Assembly (NCBI RefSeq): GCF_022898935.1
Contig: NZ_JALIRP010000002.1
Span: forward strand, 496,001-560,000
Length of the DNA: 64,000 nucleotides
Reading direction: 5' to 3'
Source: Paenibacillus mangrovi
GTDB lineage: Bacteria > Bacillota > Bacilli > Paenibacillales > Paenibacillaceae
The notes under the pieces are model-generated. The model was given only the letters and a program-made list of their open reading frames with translations. It had not been told where the DNA came from and did not search any database. Shown here in pieces: positions 8,222 through 17,000 of this stretch; the first letter of the stretch is position 1, and each line of letters begins with the position of its first letter. The translations under genes were made by a program, and so were the position numbers.

Positions 8222-9298
8222 TCATTGCAATCTTTGTATTAACCAATAAAATGCCAGTACAAAAATTAGGCAAGAAGTAGTGATCATCATTTTACGATAC
8301 CATGGGAACCTTTGCAGCCATAACAAGAGCGGAAGTAACAGGCATAGAATCATAATCTGGCCCGTTTCCACACCTAAATTAAACGTCAAGAGTGAGCCAA
8401 TCAGATTTTCCTTTGGAAGTCCCGTTTCGGCCAAAGCTCCGGCGAAGCCCATCCCGTGAATCAAGCCAAATAAGGCCGTTAATATCCACCGCCATTTCGC
8501 CTTTTGAACAAATATATTTTCCACTGCCACATAACAGATCGTCAGGGCAATCAATGCTTCAACCCAAGACGGGATAACGTGAATGCGGCCCGTTGCCACC
8601 AAGAAAAGGGTAATGCTGTGGGCGATTGTAAATGCGGTAACAATCTTGAACGCATCCTTGAAGCAAGTCGCGATTAATACTAAGGATAACAAAAATACCA
8701 AATGATCATAGCCGGTTAAAATATGTTCGATTCCAAGTACAAAGTATTCCCATAGGACGGAGCTAGTCTCAGTCGGAGCAATCTCGGACTCAGGAAAGGT
8801 GATTTGAATATCTTTTTTATCGATATTCAGAATATCCTGATAGACAAATTCCCCTGAACGGACCATGAGTACACTCGTATGAACAGGCGCATCTTCAAAC
8901 ACCAGATTGTAATGAATATTTATTTGTTCGATCGCTTCATCGGCGGTAAACTTGAGTTGCAGTTCAACGCCTTTTGTGGGACCTTTTTCCGCCGTGTTCA
9001 TCGAAAGCAGTTCCATCGTTAAAGGCTTCGAATTCACTTCGATACGAAGATCTTTCTGAATAATCGATTCGATTTCTTCTTTTTGCGAGGCCAGTTCCTC
9101 GTTCTCCATATGATTATTCTTGTCCGTATCAAAATGCACCAGCAAGTCTTTTTCATCAAGAAAAAGTTCATAGTTAATCTGATTCCCTTTAACATCTAAC
9201 CCCGAGTAACCCATGCTTGTGGAATGCGCATGTGCTGTTGTGGCAGTCCCCAAAAAAAATACGATGATGAACAAGGGGAGGAAAGTTCGCAGGTTCAT
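8222..9298 (-). CDS. HupE/UreJ-family membrane protein
   Basis: About 358 residues. Signal peptide, an extracytoplasmic domain of roughly 150 residues, then about six membrane segments. The membrane part has the HupE/UreJ hallmarks HILTGYDHLVFLL, AHSITL and LIHGMGFAGAL. Members of this family are linked to nickel or cobalt entry or to metalloenzyme assembly, but many Firmicute versions with the extra N-terminal domain are uncharacterised. An in-frame ATG lies at 9331, but GAGG about 10 bases before the ATG at 9298 and the signal sequence MNLRTFLPLF favour 9298. It has its own terminator and sits between two phosphoesterase loci whose enzymes need divalent metals; a role in metal supply to them is speculation. 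A fragment of its 3' end is duplicated at 50407-50545. Confidence 0.8.
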   Translation of the reverse strand: MNLRTFLPLFIIVFFLGTATTAHAHSTSMGYSGLDVKGNQINYELFLDEKDLLVHFDTDKNNHMENEELASQKEEIESIIQKDLRIEVNSKPLTMELLSMNTAEKGPTKGVELQLKFTADEAIEQINIHYNLVFEDAPVHTSVLMVRSGEFVYQDILNIDKKDIQITFPESEIAPTETSSVLWEYFVLGIEHILTGYDHLVFLLSLVLIATCFKDAFKIVTAFTIAHSITLFLVATGRIHVIPSWVEALIALTICYVAVENIFVQKAKWRWILTALFGLIHGMGFAGALAETGLPKENLIGSLLTFNLGVETGQIMILCLLLPLLLWLQRFPWYRKMMITTSCLIFVLAFYWLIQRLQ

Positions 9299-9400
9299 AG
9301 CTGCTGGACCTCTTTTCTTAAAATGGACCAAGTAGAGAATGGATTTCGAAAGCTCAGCTTCTCCGTATTGTCAAAAAAGCTCTCATTTTGAAGTTTATTG

Positions 9401-9560
9401 TATAAGTCTGTCCGCTTTCTAAGTGCAGAGCTTTGGTCCCGGGTTTGCGATGACAGATACTACAGTAACATTGCTGCTTGTCCACGAAACTCGGGTATCG
9501 TTCGCATTAGCCGGCGTAACCGTAGCGTTAATGTTTTGGTTTCGCCTATATCTTGTTGAT
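9401..9560 (-). pseudogene. Mixed remnant of phosphoesterase and dockerin genes
   Basis: A short stretch at about 9411-9440 matches the LamG part of the paralogue at 14074-18438, and it runs directly into a worn copy of the BIG2 part of the dockerin gene (about 9445-9540). No start, frame or stop makes a sensible protein, so this is a deletion scar between the HupE gene and locus B. Confidence 0.7.
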
Positions 9561-9608
9561 TGCAAACAGCACCATCCACACCGATGCCGGTAATCGTCCA
9601 AATAATGA

Positions 9609-9630
9609 GGGGGGGAATTGATTCCCCCCC
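9609..9630 (-). terminator. G/C-tract hairpin after phosphoesterase B
   Basis: GGGGGGGAAT (9609-9618) pairs with ATTCCCCCCC (9621-9630), 20 bases after the stop codon; only a weak T-rich tail (TCATTATTTGG) follows. Confidence 0.6.
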
Positions 9631-9649
9631 GGTTTATTACCGATCGATC

Positions 9650-12600
9650 CTATTTTTGTGACAATACATATTGAGCGTCTCGCAGCAAATATTTTGCCGC
9701 TTCGCTTGAAATATGCTTCCCGCTTTGAGCCTTCACTAGATTCATAAAGTCTTTTAAATTGTTGTTTGCCAATTTTCCCAGCAGACTTTTGGTAATATCG
9801 GCATTATCGATCCCATTGTTATTAGCAAAGCGTGTAACCAATGCCTTTAAGGAATTGATGCTGGCCACCGTCTGGAATTGAACAGTCTTGCTTCCCTGAT
9901 TGCCGGCCAAGTCGCTAGAAGATACAACGAGTGTATGCTGACCAAGCGGCAACGTATAAAGCGGAATCGCCGTTCCAAGTCGGTAAGAATTCGTATCGAG
10001 CGTCACCGTCGTCTTGCCGTTGTCGACACCTGACAAGTTATCGGTCATTGTAATCTGAGGCGTCAAATCCCCGGAATCTTCATAAATACTGCCGTCTTCC
10101 GGTACGGATACCACAATCGCCGGCGCCGTCTTGTCGATCATAATGGCTGCCGTACGTCGCTCCTCCACGTTGCCTGCTCTGTCTACACTCCAATAGACAA
10201 GCTTGTGATCTCCTTCATCTGACAATACGACAGTAGTTCCCGTTTGCTCAGCGCCATCGTCTACTGTGTAGTAGGTATTGGCTACACCCGATTCGTTATC
10301 GATAGCGCTTAAGGTTACCGTAACGTCTTGATTGACCCAGCCGCTTGGCGCATTGTCCGTTGTCGTTGGTGGTTGTTGATCGACTGCTTCCGCCGCATTT
10401 ACCGTTACACTGATGGTTACTGCTAAATCTACATGGTTCGGATTTGCCACACCTGCAGGCAAGGTTACAGTTCCATCTACCGTGAAGGTCTGTTCAATCT
10501 TTTGAGCTGGATCATAGTTTGCAGCATCTACATTCCATGTCACATTGGCATTCTTACTTCCTCCACCGGTAACCAGTTCCACGGTGGAAGGCAAGCCAAG
10601 GGCTTCTGCCGTCTTTGCTGTTCCGCTCTCCAATCCTTGGATGGCTGCGGGTTGTGTTATGCTCTGTAACGTCACAGATTCAACGACTTCGAATGTCTTT
10701 TTATCCACTGACGTATAACCGCCATCGAGCAAAAAGTGTATATCATAAGTGCCAGGGGCCAGTGAATTACCTAAACTTAATCTTCCGTCTCCAGGACGCA
10801 TATAATCCCATGTCAGAGAATACGTATCACCTGGTTTTACTCCGGCAGAGTAGACGCCGGCCCAATCATACCCGTTTGATGCTGCCCCAGCATAGGATAG
10901 GGTAATGGGTTCTCCTTTTAAATACTGGGTTTTGTCTAAGGATATAGATCTATCTCCAGCTGCAAGAACAGTTACGTTAATGCTCGTTGTCAATGGTACA
11001 CTGTTCGGGTTATCAACTCCGGAAGGCAGGGTTACGGTCCCTGGCACCGAGAAGGTCTGCACCGTCTTGATAGCCGGATCGTAGCTAACGTCGCTTAAAT
11101 CCCAATTCACACTTCCGTCCACATTCCCACCATCATCGGTTACAAGAGTTACTTTTAAGGGCAATCCAAGACCTGTCGCAGTCTTAGGCGAACCGTTGCT
11201 CGCAGATACCGCTGCAGGCGCAGTAATACTACTCAATCTCGCATCCCCAGTTGTAAATTCAATATCCTGGTACGAACGGTTATACATGTCATCCGCGGCG
11301 AATACCCTAAGTAAATATGGAGTTTTCGGCAATAGACCTGTAATCTTGTATTGTCTGTATTCATCGTATGGCTTGTCTAACGGCAGCGAAAGGCTATTGA
11401 ACGCTTTGTCCACTTCGCCGGTGAGCTTGTTGATAAGCTGAACATTATATTCCAGATTGCGCACATTGTCATTTGATTGCTTTATTGTAAACTCAACTTC
11501 TCCGCTTTTTACGGAATCGACCTTAATACCCTCATCAAACTGCGGAGCTATAAGTTCTTTTGTATCGCTCCTGCTATACGTAAAGGCATCTTTGCCATCG
11601 CCAACATTTACTACACTCGGTGTGCCTACAAATTCATGCGTAGCTAAATTATAATGTTTGATAATAATTTTCGAACCGTAAACCTCTAGGAAATTCACGA
11701 TGCGAGGTGTGGTTTTATAATTGATATACGCGCCTTCGATATATCCGCCGTACGGACCGTCATCAATATAACTCGAATAGGACGCCGCGCCAGCATCCAT
11801 AAACGTAGCCGAACCTTGATAGAGAGAACGTTCGTCGGTCGGGTCGTATTGCGTATGACCTGACATATAAAACACCTGTGAAAAATCATTTTCGTTAAGA
11901 AATTTGCCGAAAGCATTACTTGCAGCGCTACTCCATCTTTCTGACCACACGGTTCCGCTAATAGGGTAGTGAGACATTGCAAATATCGGTTTTTTTGGAT
12001 CATAATCCGGTTCACTTTTAATTTCGTTGAGGAAATCTGTAGCTTTTCCCACCGTGTCACTGCTGTTAATATTTCCGTCAAACCCAATCAAATTAAATCC
12101 TTTTATCTTTACTCTATAAGCACTGTTATAAAAATGGTTTTCGTACGACTGCGTTGAGTCGTTCCACGCTCCCGCAGAACCGACAGGAATTAATTTTTCG
12201 GAGCCGTTCATATCATGGTTACCTTTTACCATATATAAAAGAGTATTGTCCAATACGCCCTCATCTTTAAGTTCATCGACTGCGTCAGCCATATTACCCA
12301 TCCACACATATTCTGAGGGATTGTTACCTCCGGTAATGTCACCAGGCATCACGATTACGTCGGACTGCGGGAATACGCTCATGTCTTCTCTCAAATCTGA
12401 TTTCTGATGCTCTTTTGATTCGACAGTACCAGTGATTTCCGGGTCGCTGTGCACAGTCATATTTAACTCGGCGGGAGTTAATGTTTTATTGCTTTTTTGA
12501 TATATGAATATGGCGTTGTTTAGTTCACGGACGTAATAATTGATGGTCTCCTGTGTATAAAATTTTACTTTTTGCGTTGTTGCAACCGTATTGGCATAAT

Positions 12601-13441
12601 CTAAAACCTTTTTCAAATAATCAAAATCGGTTTGGCTGAAGCCGTCGCCGAGACCGCCTGCTACGATTGTATTTGCTTGTGATATAGCGTCGTTAAGTGC
12701 GTTCATATCGACTTCATGTCCAGCGTAACTATTATAATTCGCTTGAACGTCATCAGTGCTTAATACGTCTTTCGAAATCATCAGATCAGCGATATCGAAT
12801 GTATTACCGCCTTTGTTGCCCAATCCATCACCACCAATAATCAATGGATTCGACGTATCTAACGATCCGTGTCTTAGCGAAGTTTCAGCCATTTTGTAAG
12901 CATCAATATACAACGTCCCGACCATTTTATCTCTGTCTACAACAAATGTCACGTAGCGCCAATCGGAAGCATTAAACGTGTTGCGCCCAAAAGAAATGTC
13001 CTTTACTTTGGCGGTCGGGAATCCAAAATTCATGTTGATCGAATTGGCCGATGTGTAAATCGCCCAGCCTGCGTTAGCGCCGTTACTGTAATCCTTATTA
13101 GATAATATGACATTATTATTTTTCGTGTCGCCCTTATACCAGAAGGATACGGTAAAACTCTCTTCACCAAATTTCAAGCTTTGCGGTGTACTGATATAAT
13201 TGCCGTTGCCGCTTTCCAAGTGTAGCGCTTTGGTTCCTGGTAATAAACCGTCTACAAAACTATGATTCCCTTTAGCGATCAAATCCTGCTGAGTTACATC
13301 GTCCTTCAAATTACCATCGAATTTAATCGATGCAATAAGGTTAGAATTTGCTTCGGCAGTATCGGTTGCTGCGTATGCGCCGGTCGAGAACATCGTGAAT
13401 ACCATCGTTAGTACGAGGGTAAACGATAAAATTCTTTTCAC
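9650..13441 (-). CDS. Secreted metallophosphoesterase with FIMAH-like tail, no cohesin or SLH (paralogue B)
   Basis: About 1263 residues. The first 735 match paralogue A: signal peptide, LamG, helical linker, metallophosphoesterase (PGDITGG, GNHD, SHYPIS, GHTQ, and SDPE at the first motif) and Fn3-like. The rest differs: Ig-like (735-825), a YLKGEPITLSY/DWAGVY domain like that of the dockerin proteins (830-917), a second Ig-like (919-1014), OmpL47-like and Ig-like domains (1020-1190) and a C-terminal helical FIMAH-like domain (1192-1263), also found on the GH95 enzyme at 30862-34452. It has no cohesin, SLH or dockerin, so it is either released or held otherwise. An in-frame ATG exists at 13540, but GGAGG lies 10 bases before the GTG at 13441, which leads straight into the signal peptide. 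The dockerin gene expected upstream survives only as a scar. Confidence 0.86.
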   Translation of the reverse strand: MKRILSFTLVLTMVFTMFSTGAYAATDTAEANSNLIASIKFDGNLKDDVTQQDLIAKGNHSFVDGLLPGTKALHLESGNGNYISTPQSLKFGEESFTVSFWYKGDTKNNNVILSNKDYSNGANAGWAIYTSANSINMNFGFPTAKVKDISFGRNTFNASDWRYVTFVVDRDKMVGTLYIDAYKMAETSLRHGSLDTSNPLIIGGDGLGNKGGNTFDIADLMISKDVLSTDDVQANYNSYAGHEVDMNALNDAISQANTIVAGGLGDGFSQTDFDYLKKVLDYANTVATTQKVKFYTQETINYYVRELNNAIFIYQKSNKTLTPAELNMTVHSDPEITGTVESKEHQKSDLREDMSVFPQSDVIVMPGDITGGNNPSEYVWMGNMADAVDELKDEGVLDNTLLYMVKGNHDMNGSEKLIPVGSAGAWNDSTQSYENHFYNSAYRVKIKGFNLIGFDGNINSSDTVGKATDFLNEIKSEPDYDPKKPIFAMSHYPISGTVWSERWSSAASNAFGKFLNENDFSQVFYMSGHTQYDPTDERSLYQGSATFMDAGAASYSSYIDDGPYGGYIEGAYINYKTTPRIVNFLEVYGSKIIIKHYNLATHEFVGTPSVVNVGDGKDAFTYSRSDTKELIAPQFDEGIKVDSVKSGEVEFTIKQSNDNVRNLEYNVQLINKLTGEVDKAFNSLSLPLDKPYDEYRQYKITGLLPKTPYLLRVFAADDMYNRSYQDIEFTTGDARLSSITAPAAVSASNGSPKTATGLGLPLKVTLVTDDGGNVDGSVNWDLSDVSYDPAIKTVQTFSVPGTVTLPSGVDNPNSVPLTTSINVTVLAAGDRSISLDKTQYLKGEPITLSYAGAASNGYDWAGVYSAGVKPGDTYSLTWDYMRPGDGRLSLGNSLAPGTYDIHFLLDGGYTSVDKKTFEVVESVTLQSITQPAAIQGLESGTAKTAEALGLPSTVELVTGGGSKNANVTWNVDAANYDPAQKIEQTFTVDGTVTLPAGVANPNHVDLAVTISVTVNAAEAVDQQPPTTTDNAPSGWVNQDVTVTLSAIDNESGVANTYYTVDDGAEQTGTTVVLSDEGDHKLVYWSVDRAGNVEERRTAAIMIDKTAPAIVVSVPEDGSIYEDSGDLTPQITMTDNLSGVDNGKTTVTLDTNSYRLGTAIPLYTLPLGQHTLVVSSSDLAGNQGSKTVQFQTVASINSLKALVTRFANNNGIDNADITKSLLGKLANNNLKDFMNLVKAQSGKHISSEAAKYLLRDAQYVLSQK

Positions 13442-13490
13442 TGGTGAAAACCTCCATAGTTTTAAATAAGAGCCAAACATTCGCAAAATA

Positions 13491-13525
13491 GTTGCCTTCC
13501 ACTGCTGCATCGTACTTAGCCTGGG
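13491..13525 (-). pseudogene. Scar of a deleted dockerin gene
   Basis: The minus strand encodes QAKYDAAVEGN, identical to part of the FIVAR module of the dockerin proteins, fused on one side to the conserved leader and on the other to the leader of phosphoesterase B. Nearly the whole dockerin gene has been deleted here. Confidence 0.8.
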
Positions 13526-13600
13526 TAACCATTTTTCCATCTAAGCTTGTACTTTGTTATTTCATGAAGACACTTGAATCCGATGAAGAATTTTTAGGCT

Positions 13601-13663
13601 TTAATTCAATCCGTAAGCAACACCTCCCCAATAATCAAATCCCTTCGGAAAACAAATTTGCAT
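13601..13663 (-). other. Possible 20-codon leader ORF, copy B
   Basis: Reads MQICFP, then KGFDYW, then GGVAYGLN and TAA; same length and ends as copies A and C. No convincing ribosome binding site. Confidence 0.25.
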
Positions 13664-13810
13664 ATTGAAAGCGATTGATACCTTGAACTTTTTCTGGATG
13701 GAAGGCTTTAGTCCAAACAGCGATTTCCATATTTTGTATGACTAAGTATTTGTTCAATTTTTATTAAATACTTTCAATATTTTTATTAAAATAGTTCAAA
13801 TTCTCCTTCC

Positions 13811-13886
13811 GCACAAAATATATTGTACGCTCTATCCACACTTAATAGGTTAAGTGCATGTAAAATACAAATGAAATTTGCGTAAA
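13811..13886 (-). promoter_or_regulatory. PhoP-box-like promoter with palindromic operator, copy B
   Basis: Minus-strand hexamers TTTACG, TTCATT, TTTACA and TTAACC (13886 down to 13848) each 11 bp apart, then 20 bases, then TACAAT (13827-13822) inside the palindrome GCACAAAATATATTGTAC (13811-13828). The layout is the same as copies A and C. Confidence 0.7.
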
Positions 13887-13920
13887 GTTGAACGACCGTA
13901 ATGGTAAAAACATACAAAAT

Positions 13921-13946
13921 AGGACCATGCTTAGATGCATGGACCT
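13921..13946 (-). terminator. Hairpin at outer edge of leader copy B
   Basis: Perfect 10-bp stem AGGACCATGC/GCATGGACCT around TTAGAT, followed on the minus strand by ATTTTG. It backs up the terminator at 14011-14041. Confidence 0.6.
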
Positions 13947-14010
13947 AGCTATTACAAATGGCTGGGACAATTTGTCGACGGTCTGAAACGAGGCGAATAT
14001 TTTTGTGAAA

Positions 14011-14041
14011 AAGAGATGGTGTCGTAAGAACACCATCTCTT
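14011..14041 (-). terminator. Terminator of dockerin-phosphoesterase operon C
   Basis: A 12-bp perfect stem (AAGAGATGGTGT at 14011-14022 with ACACCATCTCTT at 14030-14041) and a T-rich minus-strand tail, 33 bases after the stop at 14074. The rest of 13947-14073 shows nothing else. Confidence 0.88.
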
Positions 14042-14073
14042 TATTAAAAATCTTACTCTTCAGCAGAAGAGGA

Positions 14074-17000
14074 TTAGTTCAAGCTGTTGAAGAGTGTTTC
14101 AATTTGAGGATCAAGGTTCAACGCATTCAGAATGATCGTTAGAGCTTCTGCACGTGTGGAGCTTCCTTGCGGATCGAATACCCCATTGCCCTTTCCGTTG
14201 ATGATGCCAGCTTTTGCCGCATCTTGAATTTTATTCACTGCATAAGAGCTTGCACTTGACATATCCGTGAAGTTACCTTTGGATTCGTCTTTGTCAACCT
14301 TACTTAAGTCCACAATACGGGACAGAATGATGACCATTTCTTCGCGGCTGATCGTTTTGTTCGGCTTGAAGCTTCCGTCTCCGTATCCGTTAATAACGCC
14401 TGCGCTTGCAAGGTTATTAATCGCATCTTTAGCCCAATGACTTTGAATGTCGCTCAGTTCAACCCCATCATTAGCGCTGTCGGCATGGATATCGAATACG
14501 CGAGCGATGATCGTTGCAAACTCAGCACGTGTAATTGGACTGTTCGGACGGAACGTGCCATCCTCAAACCCAGTGATCACTTGTAGCTTCGCGAACGTAG
14601 CAATGGTCTTTTCAGCCCAGTGTCCTTTGATGTCAGCCGGTTCCATCTTAGCATTAGATTTCTTGGCTTCCTCTACCTTGGACTCGATCGCTTCAATTAA
14701 TTTTTCTTCATTAACAATCTTGCCATTGAATACATCTTTTGGCTTTGGTTCTGGTTTTGGATCCGGTTTTGGTTCTGGTTTTGGTTCTGGTTTTGGATCT
14801 GGTTTTGGTTTTGGTTCTGGTTTTGGTTCAGGCTTTGGATCTGGATTTGGCTTTTCGCTCTTCGTGCTTTCAGTTACCTGTGTACTCCATTCACTAGCTC
14901 CTGCCGCATTTTTAGCTCTCACCTTATAGGTATGGCTTGTATTTGCTGCAAGACCTGTGTGTTCGAATGGATTTGCAACATCCATGTGAATCGCCCCATC
15001 CACCATCAAGTCATAGCCTGTTGCATCAGCTGAATTTTTCCATGTTACATTGATTTGTGATGCACCTTCTGCTTTTGCTTTCAAGCCTGTAGGTACAGCA
15101 GGAATCGTGCCAACTTGACCGCCGTCCTCGGACACGGTTACCTCATGGGAGGCACCAGCTACCTGCAGCTCTTTCCCTTTTTCGTTTGCAATTACAACAT
15201 TATCGATCGATACTGTCGTCTTAGCAGAAGCTTGCGTTGCAGCTTTGGCCGTAAATTTGAATGCAAGCAAATCGCCTTGGGCAGGGACGTCCGTGCCCAA
15301 GCTGGCAGCCATAATCCGAATTTGTCCCGGCGCTATCTCCTTCTGACCGATAACTTGGAATCCGTCCTTCAGTGATGTAATCGAATCAAGCTGCAAAATC
15401 GTCGGATCATAGTGAAGCGTTAAATCTTGGGCATACACCGACTGGAATACTCTTTGCGTTTCGTCGTTTAGTCCCATTGTTACATCAAAGGTTTGGCCCA
15501 GGTCCACCTGCTGTAAACCTGTCAGAGTAGATTGAGGTGTCGTTGGTACCTCAGCCGGAATAATCCACGCAAATTCCATTTCCGACAAACCGTTGCTTCC
15601 CCCACTATTACTGGATATCTGGAATTTGACCCATGTCACCGTCCTGGCAGGGAAATTTACAGAATAACCGCTCCCGTCATTCGGGATTCCTGAAACCTCC
15701 AAAGTGCTTCCGTCGCTGAAGGTAAGCGTTCCGCCTTGCGACCAGTCGGTTGGGTTTGCCCGATCATAGAAGGTAATCTGGTTGATCGTTTGATTCGTCG
15801 GCCAATTCACTTGGATCCATGGATTCTTTTCTCCAAGGGACGCCCATTCACCAACACCCGGTGCCCCCATTTTGATACCATCGATCACTTTGTTGGGAGA
15901 ATAATTGCTATTGTAAAATGATGAAGCGGTAACGGTAGCGGTATCGGTCGGCACTGAGGCCTTATTAACAGTTACTCTAATGCTTGTTGTCAAAGGCACT
16001 GCATTAGGATTTGCTACTATAGCTGGCAAAGTTATAGTTCCATTTACAGTGAAGGTCTGTGGAGTCCTTACATTGGGATCATAATTTGAAGCATCTACAT
16101 TCCATGTCACATTGGCATCTACCATGAATGAATCGGTAACCAAGGATACTGTACTTGGCAATCCAAGGGCGTTCGCTGTCTTCGCCGCTCCTAATGCCAC
16201 ATCTATTACGTCAGAAGGCGCAATGACGCTGGTTAAATTAACTCTGTTAACATTAAGTTCAATGTCCTGCGACGAACGGTTATACATGGAATCCGCGGCG
16301 AACACTCTGAGTATATATGGAGTATCCGGCAACAAACCTGTCATCGTATATTCCCTGTATTCATCGAATGGCTTGTCTAGCGGCAGCGAAAGACTGTTGA
16401 ACGAATTGTCAACTTCTCCCGTAAGCTTGTTGATCAGCTGAACATTGTATTCCAACGCACGCACATTGTCATTCGCTTGCTTCATTGTAAAAGTAACTTC
16501 GTTACTTTTTAAGGATTTGATCTTAAGGCCCTCATCAAACTGCGGAGCGATGAGTTCTCTAATATCGCTTTTGCTATACGTAAAGGCATCTTGGCCTTCA
16601 CCAACGTGGACTACAGAAGGTATGCCTACAAATTCATCTGTACTTAAATTGTAATGCTTGATGATCACTTTTGTATCGTAAACCTCTAAGAAATTCGCGA
16701 TGCGCGGTGTGGTATGATAATTGATATATGCACCTTCAATATATCCGCCGTACGGACCGCCATCAATATAACTGGAATAATTCGTCGAACCGGCATCGAA
16801 ATACGAAGCCGCACCTTGATAGAGAGAACGTTCGTCGGTTGGGTCGTAATGCGTATGACCTGACAGATAGACGACCTGCGACAGATTATTGTCTGCAATA
16901 TATTTACCTACATTATTACTTGCCGATGTGCTCCATTCCGATCCCCAATTGGTTCCACTGATCGGGAAGTGAGAAGATACGAATATCGGTTTGGTTGGAT

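Larger units (their letters stand above)
13540..13946 (-). repeat. Conserved promoter-leader block, copy B
   Basis: Near-identical to copy A from the hairpin at 13921-13946 to the leader end at about 13540. Because the dockerin gene is deleted, this promoter now drives phosphoesterase B directly. Confidence 0.85.
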
